Source of the DNA: Thermoclostridium sp.
GTDB lineage: Bacteria > Bacillota > Clostridia > DSM-8532
Length of the DNA stretch: 36,068 nucleotides
Direction: 5' to 3'
NCBI GenBank assembly: GCA_017995215.1
Contig: JAGOJH010000024.1
Span: forward strand, 1 to 36,068
Of this stretch, positions 23,115 to 31,838 are shown in pieces. Within the stretch, counting starts at the first letter, position 1. The number at the start of each line of letters is the position of its first letter. Both the position numbers and the translations under genes were made by a program. The notes under the pieces were generated by a model. The model made no database searches, had not been told where the DNA came from, and saw nothing but the letters and a program-made list of their open reading frames with translations.

Positions 23115-24773
23115 TTATTCCCTGAAAAAGCAGGAGCCCCCTAAAAACTCCTTGATAATGGAATTTATCGGAATTTCATCGCTTTCAATGCTCAAAAAAT
23201 AGCTTAAGAACTCTAGCAGCCTGCGAGACTCAGAATACTGGCTCTGCGAAGGCGAAATCGCCGTCAAAAGGGGAACAGCCAGCTTTTTTAGAACACCCAG
23301 CTCATAAATCAGAGATGAATTAAACATCACATCAGCGTTCTCCTGGTAGGGAAAAATATTCTTTTCCTCACCGCGTCTGACAGAAGGCCACAGGTCGATG
23401 GTTTTTTCCGCCGAACACCCCCGGAACTGATGATCCCGAACAATTCTGCGAATGAAACGCATATCTGTGGTCGGAATCCTGTTATGGCGGTCAATCCGCA
23501 TGGAAGTAATCGCTGAGATATAGACCTTAAACTTGCTGTCCTCGGGCACATCTGCCGTCAGCTTGGGGTTGAGGCCATGAATACCCTCTATCACCAAAAC
23601 CTTTCCTTCTCCAAGGCTTAATGTTTTCCCGCTGTATTCGCGCTTTCCCGTGATGAAGTTATAGGTGGGTACCTGCACTTCCTCGCCTTTTATCAGGCTG
23701 TTCAGCTGTTCGTTAAACAGTTTCAGATCAACCGTTTCAAGGGCTTCATAATCCGGTTTTCCAAACTCATCCACAGGGGTTCGATCCTTGTTGACAAAAT
23801 AATCATCCAAAGAAATGTTGACCGGTATCAGACCATTCACACGAAGCTGGATGGACAGCCTTTGTGCGAAGGTGGTTTTTCCCGAGGATGAAGGCCCTGC
23901 AATCAGCACGATCTTTATTTTTTCCCGGTTTTCATGAATCATATCCGCAATGCGGGCTATCTTCTTCTCATGCAGTGCTTCGGAAATCCGAATAAACTCG
24001 TCTGCTTTTCCCGATTCCACAATATCATTCAGCTTTCCAACATTATCCACACCAAGAATGCTGATCCACTGGCGGTATTCGCCGAAAATCTGGAACAGCT
24101 TCTGTGGTATTTCATGTTCTTCCAGGTCGGTGGGGTTGTTTACTCTTGGAGAAACAAGGACGATGCCCCTATTGTCATATTCAAGGCGGAAAAGCTTTAG
24201 ATATCCGGTTGAAGGAACCATATAACCATAAAAGTAATCTTCCGTATCATCCAGAACGTAATAACTGACATAGGGCTTTTCCCGATACTTGATCGCGCCA
24301 TATCTGTCAATACGGTTCTCCTTCAGAAAATTCTGTTTGGCTTTTTCGGTGTCAATGACTTCTTTCCGGAACGGAAGATCCTTTGAAATCAGTTCGGTCA
24401 TCCGCTTTTCTATCTTCTGAACCGCTTCGCTGTTCAGTGCGTTCGAAGATTCGAAAAAGAGCCCCTTGCTGACCGAATGGCATACGGCAATTTCCTCCCC
24501 CGGGAAAACATCATTAAATGCCTTCACCAAAAGAAATATCAAGCTCCTTTGATAAATTCTCACACCATCGACATTTGAAAGATCCACAAGGGTAATATCA
24601 CACGGTTCTGTGACAGAATAGGTCAACTCTCTGATCTCATTGTTTACTTTTGCTGCCGCGACAATGGGTTTGTTTTGCTTTGTCATGCTTTTCATGAGCG
24701 TTTCTATGGTAGTTCCCTTTTGGGTTTCGATCTGTTGTCCATCAATGGTAATAGATATTAAGCCCTTCTGCAT
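23115..24773 (-). CDS. TGS-domain nucleoside (uridine) kinase-like protein
   Basis: This 552-residue protein is organised like the clostridial nucleoside kinases related to uridine kinase. A TGS-like domain at about 1-65 is followed by a segment resembling the threonyl-tRNA synthetase editing region (about 70-270). A P-loop kinase domain occupies about 285-500 with the Walker A motif AGPSSSGKTTF. The aspartates in ISLDDYF and the EGIHGLNP segment are typical of phosphoribulokinase/uridine kinase folds. It would phosphorylate uridine or another nucleoside for salvage; the exact substrate is unknown. AGGAGG precedes ATG. It lies upstream of the rRNA methyltransferase and downstream of thyA. Confidence 0.92.
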   Translation of the reverse strand: MQKGLISITIDGQQIETQKGTTIETLMKSMTKQNKPIVAAAKVNNEIRELTYSVTEPCDITLVDLSNVDGVRIYQRSLIFLLVKAFNDVFPGEEIAVCHSVSKGLFFESSNALNSEAVQKIEKRMTELISKDLPFRKEVIDTEKAKQNFLKENRIDRYGAIKYREKPYVSYYVLDDTEDYFYGYMVPSTGYLKLFRLEYDNRGIVLVSPRVNNPTDLEEHEIPQKLFQIFGEYRQWISILGVDNVGKLNDIVESGKADEFIRISEALHEKKIARIADMIHENREKIKIVLIAGPSSSGKTTFAQRLSIQLRVNGLIPVNISLDDYFVNKDRTPVDEFGKPDYEALETVDLKLFNEQLNSLIKGEEVQVPTYNFITGKREYSGKTLSLGEGKVLVIEGIHGLNPKLTADVPEDSKFKVYISAITSMRIDRHNRIPTTDMRFIRRIVRDHQFRGCSAEKTIDLWPSVRRGEEKNIFPYQENADVMFNSSLIYELGVLKKLAVPLLTAISPSQSQYSESRRLLEFLSYFLSIESDEIPINSIIKEFLGGSCFFRE

Positions 24774-24876
24774 TTATGAACCTCCTGATACAGTTTGTAG
24801 GATGTATATATAAAAACATATCGTGCCAAATTCAGGTTTAAATTAGCTTTGATGGGTTTTTCCCGCCATCGGCGGT

Positions 24877-25707
24877 CTAAACCGCCACAGGAATATTTTT
24901 AATTTGTGGACCGGCCTGGTAATTTTCCAGGGAGAAATCCTCCACGCGGAAGCTGTAAAAATTGTTGATATCCGGATTAATGACCAGCTTTGGCGCAGGA
25001 TAGGGCTGCCTTGCAATCAATTCGCGGACCAGAGGAATGTGACGGTCATAAATATGTGCATCGGCGATAATATGCACCAGTTCGCCGGGCAGTAAACCTG
25101 AAACCTTTGCAAACATATGGATAAGGATAGCATATTGTGTGACATTCCAGTTGTTTGCAACCAAAACATCCTGTGAGCGTTGGTTCAGTAAGGCATTCAG
25201 CCTGTTGCCCGTAACATTGAAGGTCATACTGTAGGCACACGGATACAGGGCCATCTCATGCAGATCCGCATGATTGTAAATGTTTGTAAGCATTCTTCTG
25301 CTGGCCGGGTTTTGTTTCAAATCTAACAATACCCGATCCACCTGATCGAATTCCCCGTCCGAATATAGATGCTTCACCCCCAGCTGGTACCCATATGCTT
25401 TTCCGATGGTTCCTGCCTCATCAGCCCATGCGTCCCAGATACGGCTGTTCAGATCGACAATACGGTTTGATTTCTTTTGCCATATCCACAGGATTTCATC
25501 AATGGCAGCTTTCAGGTTCGTAGGCCGCAGTGTTAATATGGGAAACTCAGCAGACAAATCATACCTGTTCACTACCCCGAATTTTTTCACGGTATGTGCC
25601 GGTGCACCATCCTCCCACTTGGGACGAACCTCCTGCCCTTCGGAACTGAAGCCGCTTTCAAGAATATCATTGCACATTGCTATAAAAATATGGTCTGCGT
25701 TGCTCAA
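24877..25707 (-). CDS. thyA: Thymidylate synthase (divergent clostridial ThyA)
   Basis: ThyA methylates dUMP to dTMP using methylene-tetrahydrofolate. From TTG 25707 it has 276 residues. The nucleophile is Cys157 in ALYPCAYSM, where the canonical enzyme has PCH: histidine is replaced by alanine. The dUMP-binding QRSQDV is intact, as is DAHIYDRH. The residue that discriminates dUMP from dCMP is asparagine (NWNVTQY), consistent with thymidylate synthase. The usual N-terminal RTGT loop is not recognisable. The C-terminus ends PVAV, like the PVAI of the family. TTG is preferred because GGGAGTG lies six bases before it; the upstream GTG overlaps that ribosome site. It follows uxaC closely. Confidence 0.93.
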   Translation of the reverse strand: MSNADHIFIAMCNDILESGFSSEGQEVRPKWEDGAPAHTVKKFGVVNRYDLSAEFPILTLRPTNLKAAIDEILWIWQKKSNRIVDLNSRIWDAWADEAGTIGKAYGYQLGVKHLYSDGEFDQVDRVLLDLKQNPASRRMLTNIYNHADLHEMALYPCAYSMTFNVTGNRLNALLNQRSQDVLVANNWNVTQYAILIHMFAKVSGLLPGELVHIIADAHIYDRHIPLVRELIARQPYPAPKLVINPDINNFYSFRVEDFSLENYQAGPQIKNIPVAV

Positions 25708-25747
25708 AATTATCACTCCCGTTATTCTGGTTTAAATTCTGTTACGA

Positions 25748-27160
25748 TCATTTTCCCTGAAAGCCAAAGTAATTCTTCGCATTCAGGTAGCTGATCTCCT
25801 GAACCATTGCACCAAGCATCTCCATATCTGCGTTTACTTCGCCGTTTTCAGCCCAGTTACCAACGATGTTGCAAAGAATGCGTCGGAAATACTCATGCCT
25901 TGCGTAGGACAAAAAGCTTCTGGAGTCGGTAAGCATTCCAACAAACCTTCGTAAAAGCCCCAGGCTGGCAAGGTCTTTCATCTGCTTTTCCATTCCATCC
26001 TTCTGGTCATTGAACCACCATGCCGAGCCAAGCTGTATTTTCCCGGGAGCCTCAGTTCCCTGGAAACTGCCCATAATAGTGGCCAATGCCTCGTTATCCC
26101 TTGGATTCAGGCTGTATAGAATTGTTTTTGGAAGCTCAGCGGTATTGTCCAGGGCATCCAGAAAAGCAGCCAGTGATTTTGCCTGATGACTGTCACCAAT
26201 GGCATCAAACCCTGTATCCGGACCGACTGTGCGGAACATTCTCGAATTAATGTTTCGGATTGTTCCCATGTGAAGCTGCATTGCCCAGCCCCTTTTTGCA
26301 TATTCTCTGCCCAAAAACACAAGCATATGTGTTTTATATTTGTCAGCCTGAGCCTGCGTGGGTTTAATTCCATGCATTGCAGACTGAAACAGCATTTCAA
26401 CCTCGGCTTCTGCAGCATCAACGTAAATCGCGTATTCCAGACCGTGGTCTGAAACCCTGCATCCAAGATCATTAAAATGATCCAGACGGTTTTGCAGTGC
26501 TTCCTTCAGTGTCCTGACCGAAGATATCTCCATGCTTGCAGCCAGCCCCAGCCTGGCGATGTATTCGCTGAAACCCTCCATTTGAAGGTTCAGCGCTTTG
26601 TCTGGCCTGAAGGTGGGATATACCTTAACCGTAAAGGATGAGTCCTCCCGAATAGACTGGTGGTATTCCAGGGTATCGGCAGGATCATCAGTGGTGCAGA
26701 TCGTTTCAACATTGGCCCGGAGCATCAGGTTCCTTGCAGAAAAGTCTTCACCTTGAAGCAGTTCGTTGCACTGTTCCCAGATGGCATCGGCTGTGGCGGG
26801 TGACAGGACACTGTCAATCCCGAAAAAGCGCTTCAGTTCCAGGTGAGTCCAGTGGTATAGGGGGTTTCCAATGAGATAGGGCATTGTTTCAGCCCACTTC
26901 ATAAATTTCAGCCTATCGTCGGAAGTTCCGGTGATATATTTCTCTTCAATGCCATTGGAGCGGATTGCACGCCATTTATAGTGATCCCCTCCAAGCCATA
27001 TCTCGGTAATATTCTTATATTTCTTATCTTGTGCGATCTCCTGTGGGTTCAGATGACAATGGTAGTCTATGATGGGCATATCCTTCGCATAACTGTGATA
27101 CAGTGTCTTTGCAGTATCGCTTTGAAGCAGGAAGTCTTCGTCCAAAAATCCACGCATCAT
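25748..27160 (-). CDS. uxaC: Uronate (glucuronate) isomerase
   Basis: UxaC isomerises D-glucuronate to fructuronate and galacturonate to tagaturonate, the first step of hexuronate breakdown. The 470 residues match the usual length. The N-terminal DYHCHLNPQEIA gives the metal-binding histidine pair of the amidohydrolase-like barrel. Later conserved parts are ICTTDDPADTL, QLHMGTIRNINSRMF, DTGFDAIGD and SLNPRDNEALAT. AAAGGAAGA precedes ATG. No other uronate catabolism gene is in the window; the next gene on the strand is thyA, 40 bases on, an unexpected partner. Its own promoter is at 27212-27240. Confidence 0.96.
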   Translation of the reverse strand: MMRGFLDEDFLLQSDTAKTLYHSYAKDMPIIDYHCHLNPQEIAQDKKYKNITEIWLGGDHYKWRAIRSNGIEEKYITGTSDDRLKFMKWAETMPYLIGNPLYHWTHLELKRFFGIDSVLSPATADAIWEQCNELLQGEDFSARNLMLRANVETICTTDDPADTLEYHQSIREDSSFTVKVYPTFRPDKALNLQMEGFSEYIARLGLAASMEISSVRTLKEALQNRLDHFNDLGCRVSDHGLEYAIYVDAAEAEVEMLFQSAMHGIKPTQAQADKYKTHMLVFLGREYAKRGWAMQLHMGTIRNINSRMFRTVGPDTGFDAIGDSHQAKSLAAFLDALDNTAELPKTILYSLNPRDNEALATIMGSFQGTEAPGKIQLGSAWWFNDQKDGMEKQMKDLASLGLLRRFVGMLTDSRSFLSYARHEYFRRILCNIVGNWAENGEVNADMEMLGAMVQEISYLNAKNYFGFQGK

Positions 27161-27211
27161 TGTATCTTCCTTTCCCAGGTAATGGTTGTTTAAATCATCT
27201 TCCTGAAACTT

Positions 27212-27240
27212 AATATATCATTTGTATAGTTTCCCTGCAA
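27212..27240 (-). promoter_or_regulatory. Sigma-A promoter of uxaC
   Basis: TTGCAG (27240-27235) and TATATT (27217-27212) are separated by 17 bases on the minus strand, about 50 bases before uxaC. The ldh promoter starts divergently 22 bases away. Confidence 0.7.
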
Positions 27241-27262
27241 GGCTGGATTCTGTTGAAGCGGG

Positions 27263-27292
27263 TTGCTTCACACTAGTAAAAATGGATATAAT
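27263..27292 (+). promoter_or_regulatory. Sigma-A promoter of ldh
   Basis: TTGCTT (27263-27268) and TATAAT (27287-27292) are separated by 18 bases on the plus strand, 54 bases before the lactate dehydrogenase start. Confidence 0.7.
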
Positions 27293-27346
27293 TTAACTAA
27301 TCAGTGAATGCAGTTAACTCATTTAAAGAAGAAAGGAGATTATCCC

Positions 27347-28300
27347 ATGAGTGAAAAAGATATTCAAAAAGCTGCGATTATTGGTACAGGGTTTGTTGGT
27401 TCCACCACTGCCTTTACGCTGATGATGAGCGGCCTTTTTTCAGAGCTTGTCCTAATTGATCTCAATGAGACCAAGGCTAAAGGCGAAGCAATGGATTTGA
27501 ACCACGGAATGCCCTTTGCAAAGCCAGTCAGGATATATCATGGAAATTATGCAGATTGCCATGATGCCGACATTATCATCATCACAGCCGGTGCAAACCA
27601 GAAAGAAGGTGAGACCCGGCTGGATTTGGTCAATAAAAACACAGCAATTTTCAAAAGTATTGTTACAAGTGTCACTCGATATACCACCCCTGATAAATCG
27701 CTTCTGCTGATTGTGACCAACCCGGTGGATATCTTGACCTACGTCACTGCAAAGATATCCGGCTGGCCCGCCGAAAAGGTTATTGGCTCTGGAACCGTGC
27801 TGGATACGGCCCGTTTTCGTTACCTGATCGGCGAGCATGTGGGTGTGGATACCAGGAATGTCCACGGCTATATTCTTGGAGAACATGGCGACACCGAGCT
27901 TCCCGCATGGAGCCTTACCACGATTGCAGGGATGCCTATGCAGCAGTATTGCAACACCTGCAAAAACTGCGGCGGTGAGAACAGAGATGAAATCTTCAGA
28001 AAAGTAAAAAATGCAGCCTATGATATCATCAAGGCCAAAGGTGCTACCTATTATGCGGTAGCTTTGGCTGTAAGAAGAATTGTTGAGGCAATCATGCGCG
28101 ATGAGCACTCCATTTTAACTGTTTCCAGCCTGCTTACAGGCCAATATGGTATTTCAGACATCTGTATCAGCGTGCCGGCTGTGGTGGATCGCAACGGAAT
28201 CAACAGGGTCCTTGAGGTCCCCCTTTCGGGTACAGAGATGCAAATGCTGCATCACTCTGCTGCTACCTTAAGTGAAATTCAACAAAAGCTCAGTTTGTAA
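27347..28300 (+). CDS. ldh: L-lactate dehydrogenase
   Basis: This 317-residue NAD-dependent dehydrogenase reduces pyruvate to L-lactate in fermentation. It has the Rossmann GTGFVGS motif at about 12-18, the substrate loop [13 protein letters not shown], where glutamine at the key position favours lactate over malate, [13 protein letters not shown], and the catalytic histidine in [11 protein letters not shown]. The start is ATG 27347, with GAAAGGAGAT seven bases before it, rather than the in-frame upstream ATG. It is monocistronic, with its own promoter and a strong terminator. Confidence 0.96.
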   Translation: MSEKDIQKAAIIGTGFVGSTTAFTLMMSGLFSELVLIDLNETKAKGEAMDLNHGMPFAKPVRIYHGNYADCHDADIIIITAGANQKEGETRLDLVNKNTAIFKSIVTSVTRYTTPDKSLLLIVTNPVDILTYVTAKISGWPAEKVIGSGTVLDTARFRYLIGEHVGVDTRNVHGYILGEHGDTELPAWSLTTIAGMPMQQYCNTCKNCGGENRDEIFRKVKNAAYDIIKAKGATYYAVALAVRRIVEAIMRDEHSILTVSSLLTGQYGISDICISVPAVVDRNGINRVLEVPLSGTEMQMLHHSAATLSEIQQKLSL

Positions 28301-28309
28301 TCATTCATG

Positions 28310-28336
28310 AAAAAAGGGCTGAAATAGCCCTTTTTT
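28310..28336. terminator. Bidirectional terminator after ldh
   Basis: AAAAAAGGGCT pairs with AGCCCTTTTTT around a 5-base loop, giving a U-run on both strands. It sits between the convergent ldh and small membrane-protein genes. Confidence 0.92.
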
Positions 28337-28337
28337 G

Positions 28338-28493
28338 CTATCTGCCCATCACTCGTTTTCCTCTGATTACCCGAATCAGCACCGTAATGATAGCCAATAC
28401 AAGAAGAATGTGAATAAACCCGCCGAGTGTGTAGGAGGTAACAACTCCCAAAAGCCATAATCCCAGGAGGACAATTGCAATCGTCCACAGCAT
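28338..28493 (-). CDS. lmo0937-family small membrane protein
   Basis: This 51-residue protein starts at ATG 28493 with AAAGGTG before it. It consists of a first hydrophobic helix (MLWTIAIVLLGLWLLGVVTS), a short YTLGGF turn, a second hydrophobic helix (IHILLVLAIITVLIRVI) and a basic tail RGKRVMGR. This pattern matches the very short lmo0937-type membrane proteins of Firmicutes, whose function is unknown; the Listeria namesake is stress-regulated. It converges on ldh and shares its terminator. A perfect palindrome lies 35 bases upstream. Confidence 0.85.
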   Translation of the reverse strand: MLWTIAIVLLGLWLLGVVTSYTLGGFIHILLVLAIITVLIRVIRGKRVMGR

Positions 28494-28527
28494 GTTTATC
28501 ACGCACCTTTCAAAATTGTTTTTCCCA

Positions 28528-28546
28528 GAATGAAATCGTTTCATTC
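28528..28546. promoter_or_regulatory. Palindromic operator-like site upstream of the small membrane protein
   Basis: GAATGAAA (28528-28535) and TTTCATTC (28539-28546) form a perfect 8-bp inverted repeat around TCG. No U-run follows. Its place between the divergent small membrane protein and lipoprotein genes suggests a regulator-binding site. Confidence 0.4.
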
Positions 28547-28685
28547 CGCCAAAATTTGCTTTCACTGCCAACCATTCAACCGCTACAGCAACAAAAAAGG
28601 CTGGATGAATGGCAGTTTTTTATGTTGAATAAGATTTATCTGCAAAGCGGACAATAAAGTTAAAATCATAACGGGGTGAAATGAA

Positions 28686-29768
28686 ATGAGCAAAAAGCTT
28701 CTTTTCTCTGTTGAATTATTCATAATACTGATTTTGCTTTCGGGATGCCCGGATAAAGATAAAACAAAAAGTGAAGATAGTGAACAAATCCCCAATACCA
28801 TGGAAAAAGCTGCTTCAGAGTTGGAGCAAATCATCACGCTTCTGGGCGGTCCTATGTTTGACAGCCGTGATAAAATTGAGCAGTTGAAAAACGAGCAGAT
28901 ACGAGCGCTATTAATAAAAGTCGAAGAGAACTCACAGCAATCTACCACTGGTTCGAATAAAGGGACACAGGAGCAGAAAAACGAAAGTGCCGGGAATGAA
29001 GATAGCTCGAATAAAGGTGAAGCTCAAGAGGGCGGGCAGCAAAAAGAGTCTGGCAGTGAGCAAGAGAAGGGAACCGGCAGCAATGATGAGCAAAGCGGTA
29101 AAGAAGAAAATTCATCGGAGCAAGGTCAAAAATCAACAACAGAAGAAAACAAGGATGCGAAGCCATCAGAAAAAACAGAAGAAAAGCCATTTCAGTTTGA
29201 TGATAGTTTGTTTGGTATGCCTCAATGGAATGAAGAAAACTGGAAAATGATAAAAGTATTAACAGATGGGATGTACTTTACCTGGAATAATCTTCAGCCG
29301 ATAATGCTGGAAAAGGGAATTACCGAAACCCAGAGTGAAAGCTTCGGAGAATCGCTGGAAAGCCTTTCGAAAGCCGTCCAGTCCAAGATTATCGGTGATG
29401 CACAAACCTCGGCTTTTGAGCTGTATGATAAGCTGTCGGAATTTTTCAGCTATTTCAAAACAGAGAAACCGCCTGAATTGCAGCGCGTCGCAAGCATGGT
29501 AACAGGCATTCATTTTTCGGTACGCCAAAACGATTGGATTAAGGCGCAGGAACTGTCCAACCAGTTGCAAAAAGAATTTACAAAGGTTAAAGTAAGTGTT
29601 CAGGATAATAAATCCGATGTGCTTAAAATGCTGGAATTTTCTTTGGACGATCTCAGAAGCGCAGTCCAAAAGCAGGATGCAATCCTGGTTCTGATTCGAA
29701 CAAACCTGGTGACAGCCAACATCGAAGAATTGGATGCCAAACTCTCACAGGCACAAAAAGAAAAGTGA
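28686..29768 (+). CDS. Lipoprotein of unknown function with Ser/Glu/Gln-rich linker
   Basis: The 360-residue protein starts with a type II signal peptide (MSKKLLFSVELFIILILLSGC), where LLSGC is the lipobox and Cys21 the lipidation site. A short helical segment follows (about 38-82, EKAASELEQIITLLGG). A low-complexity hydrophilic stretch at about 83-168, rich in Ser, Glu, Gln, Gly and Lys, contains near-repeats such as SSNKG, EQEKG and EQGQKS. A C-terminal helical domain at about 170-360 has an FDDSLFGMPQWNEENWKMI entry and a long heptad-like end. The family is not recognised. A surface-anchored protein with a flexible spacer is likely. GGGGTG precedes ATG. Confidence 0.85.
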   Translation: MSKKLLFSVELFIILILLSGCPDKDKTKSEDSEQIPNTMEKAASELEQIITLLGGPMFDSRDKIEQLKNEQIRALLIKVEENSQQSTTGSNKGTQEQKNESAGNEDSSNKGEAQEGGQQKESGSEQEKGTGSNDEQSGKEENSSEQGQKSTTEENKDAKPSEKTEEKPFQFDDSLFGMPQWNEENWKMIKVLTDGMYFTWNNLQPIMLEKGITETQSESFGESLESLSKAVQSKIIGDAQTSAFELYDKLSEFFSYFKTEKPPELQRVASMVTGIHFSVRQNDWIKAQELSNQLQKEFTKVKVSVQDNKSDVLKMLEFSLDDLRSAVQKQDAILVLIRTNLVTANIEELDAKLSQAQKEK

Positions 29769-29821
29769 TATCCAAAATGCGGACACACCGGGATTACATG
29801 AGTAAGCATGATTTATCAAAT

Positions 29822-29860
29822 GCTCCTAAGACACCCGGCTCTATAGGCGGGGGATAAACC
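29822..29860 (+). other. Hairpin resembling an IS200/IS605 right-end element (relic)
   Basis: CTCCTAAGACA is followed by CCCGGC, TCTATA, GGCGGG, then GGATAAACCG. The six-base arms pair except for one G-G mismatch, giving a stem with a TCTATA loop. This layout resembles the terminal hairpins at the right ends of IS200/IS605-type elements. No transposase or tnpB frame is adjacent, so at most it is a relic or non-autonomous end. Confidence 0.25.
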
Positions 29861-29921
29861 GATTTTATCTTCAGCGCCCGCGTTTTGGCGCACAATTCGC
29901 GCAAGCGCTCATTGAACTTCT

Positions 29922-31172
29922 TTATTTCACACCAATATCTTTCCTGTAATGGGCATCCTGGAAATGTATTCCCAAAACAGCCTGATACGCTCTTGCCCTG
30001 GCTTTTTCCATTGTCTCGTCTATGGCTGTAACGCCAAGGACTCTTCCCCCGTTTGTATAATATTGTCCATTTTCCTTTTTAGTTCCGGCGTGAAAGACGA
30101 TGACATCCGAAGCCTTATCCAACCCCTCAATCTTATACCCTGTTCGGTAGCGCTCAGGGTACCCACCCGACGCCATAATGACACAAACACAAGCCTGTTC
30201 GCTCCACTCGATATTGACTTTATCCAGCTCTCCGTCGATAATGGCATCGAAGATATCCACTAAATCTGTCTTTAAAAGTGGTAAAATCACCTGCGCTTCG
30301 GGATCCCCGAAACGAGCGTTATATTCTATCAGCATTGGACCATTTTCAGTGAGCATCAGCCCAAAATATAAAATTCCCTTAAATGTGCGGCCTTCATTGT
30401 TCATCGCATTTATGGAAGGTATAAAAATCTTTTCCATACAGGTTTGTGCAATATCAGCAGTATAAACCCTGCTGGGAGAAAAAGTGCCCATCCCGCCTGT
30501 ATTCAGCCCCTGATCGCCATCGTATGCCCTTTTGTGGTCCTGTGAGCTGACCATGGGCACAATGGTTTTTCCGTCTGTAAAAGCTAAAATAGTGACTTCA
30601 GGGCCGGTTAAGAATTCTTCAACAACCACCTGTTTACCGGATTCTCCGAACTGATCGTTCTCCATCATATTGATGATTGCCTTTTGTGCTTCCTGTTGGT
30701 TCTGACAGATAATAACCCCCTTACCCAGTGCAAGGCCGTCAGCTTTGATTACCAGGGGGTATTTGCGATTTGCCAGGCATTTCAAAGCTTCCGAGCTGTC
30801 ATCGAAAATGGCATATTCAGCTGTCGGAATGCCATACTTCTTCATCAGGTTTTTCGAAAAAACTTTACTGGATTCGATCAATGCGGCCTCCCTGGTTGGA
30901 CCGAAAACCCTGATGCCTGCGTCTGCCATAGCATTCACCATACCCTTTGCCAGGGGATCGTCCGGGGCTACCATGACCAGATCAATCTTTTTCTCCTTCG
31001 CAGCATTCACCATACCATCTATATCAAGAGCATTCACAGGAAGGCATTGTGCAATATCTGCAATGCCGCCGTTACCGGGTGCACAATAAATCTTTTTTAC
31101 CCTGGGGCTTTGAGACAGCTTCCAGACTATCGCATGCTCCCGACCGCCTGAACCAACAACCAGTATATTCAT
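29922..31172 (-). CDS. purD: Phosphoribosylamine--glycine ligase
   Basis: PurD joins phosphoribosylamine and glycine with ATP to form GAR, the second step of purine synthesis. The 416 residues show the PurD pattern: VVGSGGREHAI at the N-terminus, an ATP-grasp core with KADGLALGKGV, EEFLTGPEVTIL, SSQDHKRAYDGDQGLNTGGMG and EYNARFGDPE. ATG 31172 has GAGGAG before it; the longer frame begins at an unsupported TTG. It is the last gene of the purE-purM-purN-purD run, 42 bases after purN. Confidence 0.97.
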   Translation of the reverse strand: MNILVVGSGGREHAIVWKLSQSPRVKKIYCAPGNGGIADIAQCLPVNALDIDGMVNAAKEKKIDLVMVAPDDPLAKGMVNAMADAGIRVFGPTREAALIESSKVFSKNLMKKYGIPTAEYAIFDDSSEALKCLANRKYPLVIKADGLALGKGVIICQNQQEAQKAIINMMENDQFGESGKQVVVEEFLTGPEVTILAFTDGKTIVPMVSSQDHKRAYDGDQGLNTGGMGTFSPSRVYTADIAQTCMEKIFIPSINAMNNEGRTFKGILYFGLMLTENGPMLIEYNARFGDPEAQVILPLLKTDLVDIFDAIIDGELDKVNIEWSEQACVCVIMASGGYPERYRTGYKIEGLDKASDVIVFHAGTKKENGQYYTNGGRVLGVTAIDETMEKARARAYQAVLGIHFQDAHYRKDIGVK

Positions 31173-31214
31173 ATTTTTCTCCTCATGTAATGCTTTATCC
31201 AATAGTATTCTGGA

Positions 31215-31838
31215 TTAGATTATCTTAACCCTTCTTCCGTCAACCTTCAGCCTACCTTGCGCAAACAGCCTGATCGCTTCGGGAAGAATAACCCACTCTC
31301 CCTGCTCCATAACCCTTCTTTGCAGTGTTTCGGGTGTATCATCCGGACATACCTCTACGGCTTTCTGTAAAATAATAGGGCCCGAATCATATTCAAGCTC
31401 GACAAAATGAACCGTCGCACCAGTTAGCTTTACACCATATTCAAGAGCGCTTTGATGGGGCTTAATACCATAAAAGCCCTTTCCGCAAAAAGAGGGGATT
31501 AAAGCGGGGTGGACATTGATAATGGCATCCTTCCAGGCTGATACAAAGCCTTCTCCAAGAAGACTTAAAAAACCGGCCAGCACAACAAGGTCCACATTGC
31601 ACAGACGCATATGGTCAATGAGCACACGATCATATTCAGCAACCGTTTCAAAGCTTTTTCGTGAGATAACCGCAGTGGGGATACCTCTGTTGTTTGCCCT
31701 CTCCAGGGCATAGACCCCTTCCCTGCTGGAAACAACCGTTACAACCTGGCAATTCTGAAGGGTTCCGTCATCAATTCTGTCGAGAATTGCCTGAAGATTT
31801 GTTCCTCCGCCCGATACCATTACACCAATTTTTAGCAT
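31215..31838 (-). CDS. purN: Phosphoribosylglycinamide formyltransferase
   Basis: PurN formylates GAR using 10-formyl-tetrahydrofolate, the third purine step. The 207 residues include the N-terminal [13 protein letters not shown] phosphoribose-binding loop. The catalytic [10 protein letters not shown] supplies Asn and His, and EYDSGPII supplies the catalytic aspartate. The insertion [15 protein letters not shown] is the common variant in Clostridia. Its ATG overlaps the end of purM by seven bases, so translation is coupled. Confidence 0.96.
   Translation of the reverse strand: MLKIGVMVSGGGTNLQAILDRIDDGTLQNCQVVTVVSSREGVYALERANNRGIPTAVISRKSFETVAEYDRVLIDHMRLCNVDLVVLAGFLSLLGEGFVSAWKDAIINVHPALIPSFCGKGFYGIKPHQSALEYGVKLTGATVHFVELEYDSGPIILQKAVEVCPDDTPETLQRRVMEQGEWVILPEAIRLFAQGRLKVDGRRVKII

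Noticed and set aside
27452..28108. 218-codon frame antisense to ldh
   Set aside because: Entirely within the intact lactate dehydrogenase gene, with no ribosome binding site.
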